This document shows positions 34,421-42,782 of a stretch of 64,000 bases of DNA, piece after piece (position 1 is the stretch's first letter; every line of letters begins with the position of its first letter). Source of the DNA: Thermodesulfovibrionia bacterium (GTDB lineage Bacteria > Nitrospirota > Thermodesulfovibrionia > UBA6902); NCBI GenBank assembly GCA_030646035.1, contig JAUSMY010000010.1, positions 1 to 64,000 of the forward strand. Reading direction: 5' to 3'. The translations under genes and the position numbers were made by a program. The notes beneath the pieces are model-generated. The model was not told the DNA's origin, did not search any database, and was given only the letters and a program-made list of their open reading frames with translations.

Positions 34421-35773
34421 CTATATCGTCCTTAAAACCTCTTCAGCAAGCTTATATCCATTCTCTATACAGTCATTCATGCCGATGCCTTTGTAGGCGT
34501 TGCCGGCAAGATAAATGCCCTTATGAAGCTTGAGCCTCTCATCAATCTTTTTCAGCTTGTCTGAGTGCCCCACCAGATATTGAGGGATAGCCCTCTCCCA
34601 CCTGTAGATCCTTGCCATATCAGGATCAGACTTCAATGTCATGATCGGCCTGAGTTCGTTCATCACCGTACTCAGCAGCCTGCTGTCATCCATCATCGCA
34701 AGTTCAGACGCCTTTGCTCCGCCGATCATCGTCCTGAGCAGCACATGTCCTTCAGGCGCCCTGTTCGGGAATATACTTGAGTCCCAGAGAGTGCCGAGTA
34801 TCTTTCTGCCCTCTTTCTGAGGTATGAGAAAGCCGAAACCGCCCAGGTCATGCCCCACCTTCTCCCTCCTGTATCCAAGGCAGACAACCGACAGGGACGG
34901 ATAAGGGATTGTAGAGAGTGTATCTGAAAGCTCCCTGTCCAAATCTTTTAAAATATCAGCAGATGCGTATGCAGGCGAGGCGAGGATCACGATATCCGCT
35001 TCAAAGATGCCGGCAGATGTATGCACCTGATAACTGTCACCGCTCCTGTTTATCCCGTGAACAGAGGCCCCGAGCCTGACCCTGCTGCCAAGCGCCTCTG
35101 AAAGGGCATCTGTGATCTTCTGCGCGCCATCATAAAAAGATGTGAGCCTGCCGGGAGGGGCGACAGAGACATTGGCGCCTGAGTTGCCCCTCTCTCTCTT
35201 TATCTTTATCAGAGCCTTGAAGAGGCCGCCGTATTTATATTCAAATTCCTTGATGCGAGGGAAGCAGCTCTTTATGCTCATCTTATAAGGGTCGCCTGCA
35301 AAAACACCCGATACCATAGGGTCGATAAGCTTATCAAGCGCCTCCTTTCCGAGCCTGCGTATTATGAAATCAGCTACGCTCTCATCCTCAGGGCCCTTCG
35401 GTGCAAAGAGGTCATAGAGCATCCTTATCTTGCCGGGCCATGATATAAAATCAGATCTAAGAAATGCAGGAGGTGATTCAGGAAGCGCGTTAAGCTTCCC
35501 GCCCGAAAAGATGTATCTCTTCTTTGCGTTCTCATTGCTTCGCACCGGGTCAATGCCAAGGCTGCCGCAGAGCTCAAGCGTCCTGGGCTTGTTATCGAGA
35601 AAACCGTTTGCGCCCTTTTCGCATACAAAGCCTTCAGTATTATCAGTCCATATCTTCCCGCCTGTCCTTGGGTCGGATTCAAGGAGAGTGATATCCAGTT
35701 GCGGGCTGTTCAACAACGCATAAGCAACCGACAAACCTGAAAGCCCTCCGCCTATAACAAGAACCTTCTTCAT
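34421..35773 (-). CDS. hemY: Protoporphyrinogen/coproporphyrinogen oxidase, HemY (HemG) type
   Basis: A 450-residue FAD enzyme that oxidises the porphyrinogen ring in late heme synthesis. VLVIGGGLSGLSVAYALL at 4-21 is the dinucleotide-binding site; SGVFAGDPYKMSIKSCFPRI near 164 and the C-terminal LAGNAYKGIGMNDCIENGYK near 421 are family marks. Its start overlaps the hemH stop by four bases. The oxygen-dependent HemY form is surprising next to anaerobe genes but common in Nitrospirota and Geobacter relatives. Whether its substrate is proto- or coproporphyrinogen cannot be settled from sequence. Confidence 0.9.
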   Translation of the reverse strand: MKKVLVIGGGLSGLSVAYALLNSPQLDITLLESDPRTGGKIWTDNTEGFVCEKGANGFLDNKPRTLELCGSLGIDPVRSNENAKKRYIFSGGKLNALPESPPAFLRSDFISWPGKIRMLYDLFAPKGPEDESVADFIIRRLGKEALDKLIDPMVSGVFAGDPYKMSIKSCFPRIKEFEYKYGGLFKALIKIKRERGNSGANVSVAPPGRLTSFYDGAQKITDALSEALGSRVRLGASVHGINRSGDSYQVHTSAGIFEADIVILASPAYASADILKDLDRELSDTLSTIPYPSLSVVCLGYRREKVGHDLGGFGFLIPQKEGRKILGTLWDSSIFPNRAPEGHVLLRTMIGGAKASELAMMDDSRLLSTVMNELRPIMTLKSDPDMARIYRWERAIPQYLVGHSDKLKKIDERLKLHKGIYLAGNAYKGIGMNDCIENGYKLAEEVLRTI

Positions 35774-36843
35774 TGCGCCTCACTTGTTTTTATCATTACC
35801 AGTTCCTTTAATGCATTGATGAACTTCTCTGATGTGTTCAGCGATCCGCATCTCCTGAGGTTTATGCCCTGCCCTTTGGCAAGTTCCCTGAAGAGTATAT
35901 CTACTTCATAGAGAGTCTCTATATGGTCTGACACAAAACTTATAGGCACGACAAGGATATTCCTGCATCCCTTCTCCCCGAGCTTTAAGATTGTATTGTC
36001 AGTTGAAGGCTCAAGCCACTCAACAGGCCCGCTCCTGCTCTGAAAAGAGAGCTGCCATTTAATATCCTTAATATTATACGGCTCTTCGGAAAGCCGTTTA
36101 TTAGCCGCCTCTATCGTCCCTTTAATGTGATCAAGATACGGGTCGCCTTCATCAATAAAAGATTTAGGAAGGCTGTGGGCGCTGTACAAAAGAACGATAT
36201 CCTCATCCTTAAACTTTTGAATGCCTTCATGGATGAGTTCGCACATTGCATCTATGTAGGGTGGAAAGTCAAACCATTGCTCTATATATTTTATGCTCAG
36301 GCCCATCTCCTCAGCAGCGTATTTAAACGCTGATACTGATGAACCTGTTGTGGTCTTTGAGTAATGAGGATACAGAGAGAGGACTATGACCTCTTTGATC
36401 CCGTCCTGCACCATCCTTTTTACGGTATCCTTTATATACGGGTGCCAGTAACGCATGCCGATATAGACTTTATAGAGAGGTTGAGAGGTTAAGAAGCTGA
36501 GCTGCTGAGAAGCTGAGGTTTTCTCGCCTTGCAAACTATCTACTCCCATGACTTCTTTATTAAGCGCCTTATCAAGCGCCTCAGCCTGTGCTGTGGTGAT
36601 CTCAAGTATGGGCGACCTTCCGCCTATCATCCCGTACATCCTCCTGCTCTTTGACGAGCGGAATGTTGAGATAATCCTTGCGATAGGTTTCTGAAGAAAG
36701 GAGGGGCCCAGCCTGATGATCTCCCTGTCAGAGAAGAGGTTATATAGAAAGGGCCTGACAGCCTCTAATGAGTCAGGACCGCCGAGGTTGAGCAGAAGAA
36801 CGCCTATGGTATGATCAGTTTTTCTGTCAGCCGTATCGTTCAT
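35770..36843 (-). CDS. hemH: Ferrochelatase
   Basis: 357 residues, longer than the usual 310-330. It inserts ferrous iron into the porphyrin. GVLLLNLGGPDSLEAVRPFL near 14-33, YIGMRYWHPYIKDTV near 126, LYSAHSLPKSFIDEGDPY near 221 (the metal-site His) and WQLSFQSRSGPVEWLEP near 262 are intact. An in-frame insert of about 25 residues, rich in Ser, Gln and Leu, separates ALNKE from the YIGMRYWHP strand; its DNA (about 36476-36524) is a low-complexity GAGAAGCTGAG-type repeat. The insert lies before a surface strand, so activity is probably kept. It overlaps hemY. Confidence 0.93.
   Translation of the reverse strand: MNDTADRKTDHTIGVLLLNLGGPDSLEAVRPFLYNLFSDREIIRLGPSFLQKPIARIISTFRSSKSRRMYGMIGGRSPILEITTAQAEALDKALNKEVMGVDSLQGEKTSASQQLSFLTSQPLYKVYIGMRYWHPYIKDTVKRMVQDGIKEVIVLSLYPHYSKTTTGSSVSAFKYAAEEMGLSIKYIEQWFDFPPYIDAMCELIHEGIQKFKDEDIVLLYSAHSLPKSFIDEGDPYLDHIKGTIEAANKRLSEEPYNIKDIKWQLSFQSRSGPVEWLEPSTDNTILKLGEKGCRNILVVPISFVSDHIETLYEVDILFRELAKGQGINLRRCGSLNTSEKFINALKELVMIKTSEAQ
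36476..36524. repeat. Low-complexity purine-rich repeat inside hemH
   Basis: Imperfect reiterations of GAGAGGTT and GAAGCTGAG, translated in frame as part of an extra segment in HemH. It is unlike the surrounding codon pattern. Confidence 0.65.
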
Positions 36844-36884
36844 ATTTATATACCTGAAAAGATCAAGGCCGGAATGAAATATTA

Positions 36885-38144
36885 TTACCTTATTGCAGAC
36901 TCTTTATGTTTCCCAAGCACTCTCAGAAAGGCATCCACAACCTCAGGATCAAAGTGTTCTCCTGAACAGCGCTTAAGCTCTTCAATCGCAAATTCATTGC
37001 CGACTGATAAACGGTAAGGCCTGTCAGATATCATAGCGTCATATGAGTCTGCAACACATAATACTCTTGCAAGCAGCGGGATCTGTTCTCCCTTAAGGCT
37101 GTCAGGATAACCCGTGCCGTTATATTTTTCATGATGAGCCCTTATGATAGGGCGTATCTTGTCAAGCCCTTTTATAGGGCGGAGTATCTCATCGCCTCTT
37201 ACAGGATGCATCCTGATCATCATAAACTCGGCATCAGAGAGCTGGGAAGGCTTGTCAAGGATCTCATCATATGTGCCTATCTTGCCGATGTCATGTAAAA
37301 GCGCGGCTGTCTTAAGATATTCGATCTCCTGCTCCTTCAGCCCCATCTCTTTGGCAATTGCGATGGCATAATAGGAAACATCCATGGAATGGCCCTTGGT
37401 CCAGTGGCTCTTTGCGTCAATGACATTTGAGAATGCAATAACAAGATCATTGTAGATATCTCTAAGCTCCTTATATGTTGCATCAAGGTCCTTGAGCATA
37501 TTAAAGAAGGCATCCTTGGACTGTATAAGTTTTTTCTCATTCTCTTTAATGTCCGTGATGTCAATTATCACCAGCACATATGCATTAGGAACCCCATCCT
37601 CATCAAATATAGGGGTGGCACTCTCAATAAAATGCCTGTTGCTTTCCTTGTTGTGATGTATGAATTCCTCAGTTCTGTTGCTGCTGATGGATCTCAAAAG
37701 AGGGCAGCCTTCAAGCGGCTTATTAAGCTTATGGACGGCCCCGCAGCATTTCCCCTTATGTACAAGCTCCTTTATGTCTCTGCCAGCGAGGGTCGCAACA
37801 TATTTATTTGCCCTCATAATATCTGAGTTTTCATCGATCAGCATGACGCCATAAGGCATGGAATCAAATGTAGTAAGCCATTCAGAAGAAGCTAACCTCA
37901 GCATCTTCTCTGACTTCAGCGTCCTCTCAAGGAGCTTTCTTCTTTCATTCATCAGATATGCGGTAATAGTTGAGCCGACAGGTGAGGTAAGAATAAGAAT
38001 ATGAAAAAAGGTTTCAATAAAAGAATCAAAATGAAATAGGTGTCTAAAAAACATATCAGTGTGCTCGGCATAATCATAAAATAAGTATGTTATGACAACC
38101 AGCCAGCCAAAAAAAGCTACTAATATCGGGAGCCGTAATTTCAT
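36885..38144 (-). CDS. Membrane PAS-HD-GYP protein, probable c-di-GMP phosphodiesterase
   Basis: 419 residues with two N-terminal helices (about 5-24 and 45-64), a PAS domain near 90-200, a coiled coil, then an HD-GYP domain: HSMDVSYYAIAIAKEMG, LLHDIGKIG near 280, HHEKYNGTGYPDSL near 333 and ADSYDAMISDRPYR. The PAS part has GKCCGAVHKLNKPLEGCP, a Cys/His pattern that could hold heme or metal. Its start overlaps the stop of the upstream PAS gene by four bases, and hemH follows after 41 bases, so this regulator is embedded in the heme operon. Confidence 0.88.
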   Translation of the reverse strand: MKLRLPILVAFFGWLVVITYLFYDYAEHTDMFFRHLFHFDSFIETFFHILILTSPVGSTITAYLMNERRKLLERTLKSEKMLRLASSEWLTTFDSMPYGVMLIDENSDIMRANKYVATLAGRDIKELVHKGKCCGAVHKLNKPLEGCPLLRSISSNRTEEFIHHNKESNRHFIESATPIFDEDGVPNAYVLVIIDITDIKENEKKLIQSKDAFFNMLKDLDATYKELRDIYNDLVIAFSNVIDAKSHWTKGHSMDVSYYAIAIAKEMGLKEQEIEYLKTAALLHDIGKIGTYDEILDKPSQLSDAEFMMIRMHPVRGDEILRPIKGLDKIRPIIRAHHEKYNGTGYPDSLKGEQIPLLARVLCVADSYDAMISDRPYRLSVGNEFAIEELKRCSGEHFDPEVVDAFLRVLGKHKESAIR

Positions 38145-39067
38145 ATTGTATCTTTCTCTCCTGCAGCAGCCTTAAGCCTCTCGATCTCTTTTTTCAATTC
38201 GACCATCTTCAGCTCCCTGCCTATGGACATCTCATAAAAATCCTCAAGCTCTTTTATCTTTGAGGTGAGTTTCTCATCTGTCTTCATCCTTGCCGTGACA
38301 TCTGAAACAACCTCAACAACAGAGTCTATCTCACCTGAAGCCCCTTTGAGAGGATAAGATATGGTCTCAACAAATATGGGATTTTTGTCTTTATCAAAAT
38401 GCCGGTGGATTATCCTGTGGCTCACACCTGTTTCAAAGGCGTTCTTTACGCTGCATTCTTCACCGGCCTGAAAGCAGGGTTTGTCAATATGGTGTGACAC
38501 TTTATAACAATGCATGCCGACTATCTCGGCAAGATCTATCTTTGTCTGTTTCAGGTATCCGCTGTTGGCTGTAATTATCTTATACTCGCGGTCTATCACA
38601 ACAACGCCGTCGCCTATGCCCTCAAGTATTGAAGAGAGAAAAAGCTGGTGTTTTCTGAGAGACTCTTCTACATTCTTCCTGTCTGTAACATCCCTCATAA
38701 CGCTAAGCATTATATTCTCGCCGCCGAAATCAATCATCCTGCAGTTTGCCTCAACCGGTATTATCGTACCGTCCTTCTTTTTTAAGGCCATTTCATATAC
38801 AGCTTCGCCGCATTCCTGTACAGCACTAAGGCACTCAGGGATTCTGACTGCAAATTCCCTGGGAGAAAGCTCAAATATGTTCATGGATAATATCTCTTCC
38901 TTTGTGTACCCAAGGCGGTCAATAGCAGTTTTATTGACATCTACAAACTTACCGTAGGGATCAATAATAAAAACAGCATCACTAAGCGATTCAAAGATGT
39001 TGCGGAATATCTCCTCGCTGCCCCGGTGTTCAATGTCTACATGGTTCTTCTGTGCCAGTTCACTCAC
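38141..39067 (-). CDS. Two-PAS-domain sensory protein without output domain
   Basis: 308 residues, soluble. PAS1 (about 17-130) starts IFRNIFESLSDAVFIIDPYG; PAS2 (about 143-258) starts ILEGIGDGVVVIDREYK and holds GMHCYKVSHHIDKPCF plus a further GEEC, a Cys/His pattern seen in two other PAS proteins here. The C-terminus is a coiled coil. With no kinase or enzyme domain, it probably works through the HD-GYP protein encoded immediately downstream, which overlaps it by four bases. It follows hemE by 20 bases. Confidence 0.82.
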   Translation of the reverse strand: MSELAQKNHVDIEHRGSEEIFRNIFESLSDAVFIIDPYGKFVDVNKTAIDRLGYTKEEILSMNIFELSPREFAVRIPECLSAVQECGEAVYEMALKKKDGTIIPVEANCRMIDFGGENIMLSVMRDVTDRKNVEESLRKHQLFLSSILEGIGDGVVVIDREYKIITANSGYLKQTKIDLAEIVGMHCYKVSHHIDKPCFQAGEECSVKNAFETGVSHRIIHRHFDKDKNPIFVETISYPLKGASGEIDSVVEVVSDVTARMKTDEKLTSKIKELEDFYEMSIGRELKMVELKKEIERLKAAAGEKDTI

Positions 39068-39087
39068 AATATCTATCCTTGCAGCCT

Positions 39088-40137
39088 TTATTTTTTAGAA
39101 AGCCTGTGGACCATCTCAACAAGCGCTATCACATTATCAGGAGAGGTCTGCGGCACAACGCCGTGCCCCAGATTGAAGATATGACCTTTCGCAGATGATG
39201 CCCTGTCTAAAACATCCTGCACCCTCTTCTCTATCTCCTGCTTCGGAAGGAACATTGAGAGCGGGTCAAGGTTGCCCTGCACCACGACATCTCCGCCAAG
39301 CCTTCTGATAGCATCATCTATATTTATTCTCCAGTCAACTCCATATACATCTGCCCCTGATGTCTTTATATCCTCAAGAAGCCCGGCTGTCTCACCTACA
39401 AAATAGATAATAGGAACTGTTTCAACTCTTTCGGCCTTCATCCAGCTCCTCAGGTCTGTGATTATCCTCTGAACATATGACAGCGCATGCTCCCTGAAAT
39501 CTGAAGGCGAAAATATCCCGCCCCATGTATCAAATATCTGCACCGCCTGTGCGCCCGCGCTTATCTGCGCCTTGAGATACTCTGTTATTGTGGCTGTGAC
39601 CTTATCCATCAGAGATCTGTAGAGCGCGGGGTTCTGATAGATCATCATTTTGGTGTTAAGGAAATTTCTCGAGGTGCCGCCTTCGATCATGTAGGTTGCT
39701 GTTGTAAAAGGCGCGCCTGCGAAACCTATGAGGGGAACCCTTCCGGCAAGCTCTTTCCTCAAGAGACGGATGGTGTCCATAACAAAACCCATCCTCTCTT
39801 CAGGGTCAGGAACAGAGAGTCTATTCACAGTGGCTGCGTCGCGTATCGGAGGCGAGAGCAGAGGCCCCTTGCCTTCATGAAAATCAAGACCTATACCCAT
39901 AGCCTCGCACGGAATAAGGATGTCGGAAAATAATATCGCGGCATCCACGCCGAGAATATCTATCGGCTGAATAGTTACCTCAGCCGCAAGCTCGGGAGTC
40001 TTACAAAGAGTCAAAAAATCAACCTTACCTCTTACCTTCTGATATTGAGGCAGATATCTTCCTGCCTGCCGCATTATCCATATGGGTGTGTATGAAACTT
40101 CTTCCCCTCTGCATGCCTTTAAAAAAGTATCATTCAT
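39088..40137 (-). CDS. hemE: Uroporphyrinogen decarboxylase
   Basis: 349 residues, normal length. It removes four carboxyl groups from uroporphyrinogen III to give coproporphyrinogen III. PIWIMRQAGRYLPQYQKVR near 18-36 and GFAGAPFTTATYMIEGG near 138 are the two classical signatures, and ILFSDIL holds the catalytic Asp. It begins four bases after the radical SAM gene and is followed by the PAS gene. Confidence 0.96.
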   Translation of the reverse strand: MNDTFLKACRGEEVSYTPIWIMRQAGRYLPQYQKVRGKVDFLTLCKTPELAAEVTIQPIDILGVDAAILFSDILIPCEAMGIGLDFHEGKGPLLSPPIRDAATVNRLSVPDPEERMGFVMDTIRLLRKELAGRVPLIGFAGAPFTTATYMIEGGTSRNFLNTKMMIYQNPALYRSLMDKVTATITEYLKAQISAGAQAVQIFDTWGGIFSPSDFREHALSYVQRIITDLRSWMKAERVETVPIIYFVGETAGLLEDIKTSGADVYGVDWRINIDDAIRRLGGDVVVQGNLDPLSMFLPKQEIEKRVQDVLDRASSAKGHIFNLGHGVVPQTSPDNVIALVEMVHRLSKK

Positions 40138-40141
40138 GATC

Positions 40142-41242
40142 TTATCCCTTCTGCTGCTCGTTTTTATTTTTACCTTCTTTCAGCATTTTTACCGGAACAT
40201 AACCGCAGAACGGTTCCTCGTCCATATAATCCCCGGTCACGGCATATGCGCGCGCCCTGCATCCGCCGCATACATTTACGTATTCGCATGAACCGCACTT
40301 TCCCTTGTATGACTTGAAGTCTCGCATATCTTTGAAAAGCACGGAATTCTCCCATATATCCTTGAAAGTCTTCTCCCTGATGTTGCCTGCTGATTTAGGA
40401 AAATAACTGCAAGGAAGCACATTGCCGTCCACATCTATGAGGCAGATGAGCTGGCCCGCGAGGCATCCCTTTGAACCGCCTGTGGAGAAATTAAGTGTGC
40501 GGCGCGCAAATTTCTCGCCCTCCTCTTTCTGCATCTGAAGCACTATCCTGTAATAGTGCGGCGCGCAGGTGGGGCGCACAAGCATATCCTTCTCATTCTT
40601 CTCCATCTCATAATGCCACTTGAGCAGCTCCTCGTAATCCTCTTTGGATATCAGCTCATTCATGATATCCTCTCCCCTTCCTGTGGGAACGATCATGAAC
40701 ATATACCATGCAGTGGCGCCGAGCTCTTTTGCCAGTCTGCTGAGCTTTGGTATCTCACCCTGGTTTCTCTTTGTGAATGATGAATTAATAAGAAACTTGA
40801 TATCGTGTTTTCTAAAAAGGCCTGTGGCGTTGATAACGCCGTCAAATGCGCCTTTCTGGTTTCTGAAATTATCATGAACCTCAGCTGTTGAACCGTCAAG
40901 GCTGAGCGAGACCATCTTCACGCCTGAATCCTTCATCTTCAGACAAACCTCTTCTGTAACAAGAGAGCCGTTTGTAGCAATGCACATCCTCAGCCCTTTA
41001 TCAGTGCCGTACTTTGCGATATCAAAGACATCCTTGCGTAAAAGAGGCTCTCCACCGGAAAGCACGATCACAGGCTTTGCATAACTTGTTATATCGTCAA
41101 TTACGCGGTACGCCTCTTCTGTTGAAAAATCAGGATGGCCCTTGGCCTCCATTTCAGACGAGGAACGGCAGTGAACACACTTGAGATTGCACCTTCTCGT
41201 TATCTCCCAGGCTATCCACTTAGGTTCAAATTTCATCGACAT
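40142..41242 (-). CDS. Radical SAM/SPASM protein of the AhbC/AhbD/NirJ heme group
   Basis: About 366 residues. [11 protein letters not shown] (near residue 18) is the CX3CX2C motif for the SAM cluster, [14 protein letters not shown] follows, and the C-terminal SPASM region holds several cysteines ([34 protein letters not shown]) for auxiliary clusters. Relatives act on siroheme- or coproheme-derived side chains. Its position before hemE supports a role in heme synthesis; acting as the anaerobic step missing from this cluster is a possibility. ATG 41257 also opens the frame, but ATG 41242 has GGAG eight bases upstream and fits the family start MSMKFEPKW. Confidence 0.82.
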   Translation of the reverse strand: MSMKFEPKWIAWEITRRCNLKCVHCRSSSEMEAKGHPDFSTEEAYRVIDDITSYAKPVIVLSGGEPLLRKDVFDIAKYGTDKGLRMCIATNGSLVTEEVCLKMKDSGVKMVSLSLDGSTAEVHDNFRNQKGAFDGVINATGLFRKHDIKFLINSSFTKRNQGEIPKLSRLAKELGATAWYMFMIVPTGRGEDIMNELISKEDYEELLKWHYEMEKNEKDMLVRPTCAPHYYRIVLQMQKEEGEKFARRTLNFSTGGSKGCLAGQLICLIDVDGNVLPCSYFPKSAGNIREKTFKDIWENSVLFKDMRDFKSYKGKCGSCEYVNVCGGCRARAYAVTGDYMDEEPFCGYVPVKMLKEGKNKNEQQKG

Positions 41243-41312
41243 TCCAGATACTCCCATGTATATATTGCATAATGTGACTATTATAACATTAGAATTAAAT
41301 CGATACTATACT

Positions 41313-42485
41313 TCAGGAAAGCCTCACAAATACCTCATTGGAGAGGAGCAGTCCGCGTCTGGTCAGCCTCAGATTGGTTTCATATGAGCATTCTGAATTC
41401 GTGATCTCGATCAGGCCATTTGCCTGCATATCCGCCAATTCAGCCTGATAATGACTTAAGATATTCATCCCGTAGCGCTTGAAGAAAGATTCGACATTTA
41501 TTCCATCAGTCGTTCTAAGTCCGAGAAAGATAGCCTCAGAGGCAGCCTTCTCTTTGGTTATATAAACTTCTTCCTGAACAGGGCTTCTATTATCAGAAAT
41601 AGCTTTAAGATAATCTTCCAGATCGCCAATGTTATAAGAACGGTTTCCATTGATGAATGAATGCGCGCCTAAGCCCGCGGCGTAATAATCCCCCCTGTCC
41701 CAGTAGTTGAGATTATGGCGGGACCGGCAGCCGGGTTTTGCAAAGTTAGATATTTCGTAATGCTCATAGCCTGATAAAGATAAATGGTCAATTGTGTGGT
41801 TATACATTTCAATGATCAACTCCTCATCTGAAACTGAAATACCGCCCTCTTTGATACGCTCATGCAGTAATGTCCCATTCTCAACGGTAAGCTCGTATGC
41901 AGATATATGCTCAGGGCCAAGCTGAACCGCTTTTTGAAGCGTCTTCTTCCAGCTCTCTATGCTCTGTCCCGGAATGCCGTAAATAAGGTCAATGCCGATA
42001 TTTTGAAAGCCCGCCTCTCTGGCAAGATAAAATGCCCTCTCTGCTTCTGAAGAAGAGTGAAGCCTGTGGAGCAACTTAAGTTCATCATCATTGAAAGACT
42101 GAACTCCGATGCTTAACCTGTTCATCCCGGCTTCTTTAACATCTCTCAATTTTTCCAGATCAAGAGTCCCGGGGTTTGCCTCTATCGTTGCCTCACCTCC
42201 CCTTTGCCCCACCTTAATAAGGGGGGGATGGGGGGGTGAAAAATCAAAGCGTGTAAAGATATGACCGATGAGATCCTTAAGAAATTCTGTAGGAAGAGCT
42301 GTTGGCGTGCCTCCGCCAATGTATATAGTTGAAAATGAGGTGCCGCGAGGGATTGCGAGTATCTCTTTTTTCAGAGCTTTGATATATGCAGCAGCCTTTT
42401 GCGGGTCATATATCCCAGAGACAAAATCGCAGTATATGCAACGCTTCAGACAAAACGGGATGTGGACATAGAGGGATGCAGGCAT
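41313..42485 (-). CDS. hemW: HemW-type radical SAM heme chaperone
   Basis: 390 residues. SLYVHIPFCLKRCIYCDF near the start is the CX3CX2C motif with Phe where HemN has its fourth Cys, the mark of HemW rather than coproporphyrinogen oxidase. IYIGGGTPTALP, IEANPGTL, RLSIGVQSFNDDELKLLHR and DLIYGIPGQS are all present. HemW carries heme to respiratory proteins. A 16-residue Pro/Gly-rich insert (SPPHPPLIKVGQRGGE) separates FDF from ATIEANPG and is encoded exactly by palindromic repeat copy C. It is the first gene of the heme group, 55-70 bases before the radical SAM gene. Confidence 0.9.
   Translation of the reverse strand: MPASLYVHIPFCLKRCIYCDFVSGIYDPQKAAAYIKALKKEILAIPRGTSFSTIYIGGGTPTALPTEFLKDLIGHIFTRFDFSPPHPPLIKVGQRGGEATIEANPGTLDLEKLRDVKEAGMNRLSIGVQSFNDDELKLLHRLHSSSEAERAFYLAREAGFQNIGIDLIYGIPGQSIESWKKTLQKAVQLGPEHISAYELTVENGTLLHERIKEGGISVSDEELIIEMYNHTIDHLSLSGYEHYEISNFAKPGCRSRHNLNYWDRGDYYAAGLGAHSFINGNRSYNIGDLEDYLKAISDNRSPVQEEVYITKEKAASEAIFLGLRTTDGINVESFFKRYGMNILSHYQAELADMQANGLIEITNSECSYETNLRLTRRGLLLSNEVFVRLS
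42193..42239. repeat. Palindromic GC-rich repeat, copy C, inside hemW
   Basis: Bounded by TCACC and GGTGA with internal CTCCCC and GGGG runs around ACCTTAATAAGG. It shares the CTCCCC..TTGCCCC pattern of copy A and is translated in frame. Confidence 0.7.
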
Positions 42486-42501
42486 GGGTTATTGTAGTAG
42501 A

Positions 42502-42562
42502 ATAACTCCCCCATTCCCCCTCTTAGCTTAAGAGGGGGTGGCAAAGCCGGGGGCGTTATATA
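42502..42562. repeat. Palindromic GC-rich repeat, copy D, between two genes
   Basis: ATAACTCCCCC at one end and GGGGGCGTTATA at the other, with an inner CTCTTAGCTTAAGAG palindrome. Its right end matches the left end of copy A in reverse complement. It starts at the stop codon of the 42556-42753 gene and lies 17 bases upstream of hemW. Confidence 0.8.
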
Positions 42563-42753
42563 ATCTCCTGTGCCTTATTAAATAGATCGTTAAGCTTCTT
42601 GCTCTCATCAACAACCTTTACCAAAATACCGGACAAATCTTTCTCGCCGAGAGACTCTGCCTTTGATGCCCATTCCTTATAAGTATTGATATGCGCATCA
42701 TTGTGTTCGATCCAGTGTTCAAGAAGATGTTTCAGTTTTTCAAGTTCTGTCAT
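42556..42753 (-). CDS. Small helical protein found with NicO/TauE-like transporters
   Basis: 65 residues, helical and charged: EKLKHLLEHWIEHNDAHINT near 5-24, then EWASKAESLG. I know similar small proteins beside nickel/cobalt and TauE-like transporters in anaerobes; no function is established, though the spaced His residues could bind a metal. I use ATG 42753, which has GGAG five bases upstream; a longer frame back to 42816 runs into the transporter gene. It is 29 bases downstream of that transporter, so probably co-transcribed. Confidence 0.7.
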   Translation of the reverse strand: MTELEKLKHLLEHWIEHNDAHINTYKEWASKAESLGEKDLSGILVKVVDESKKLNDLFNKAQEII

Positions 42754-42782
42754 ATAGCTCCGGTTAATTGTAGGATTATTAC

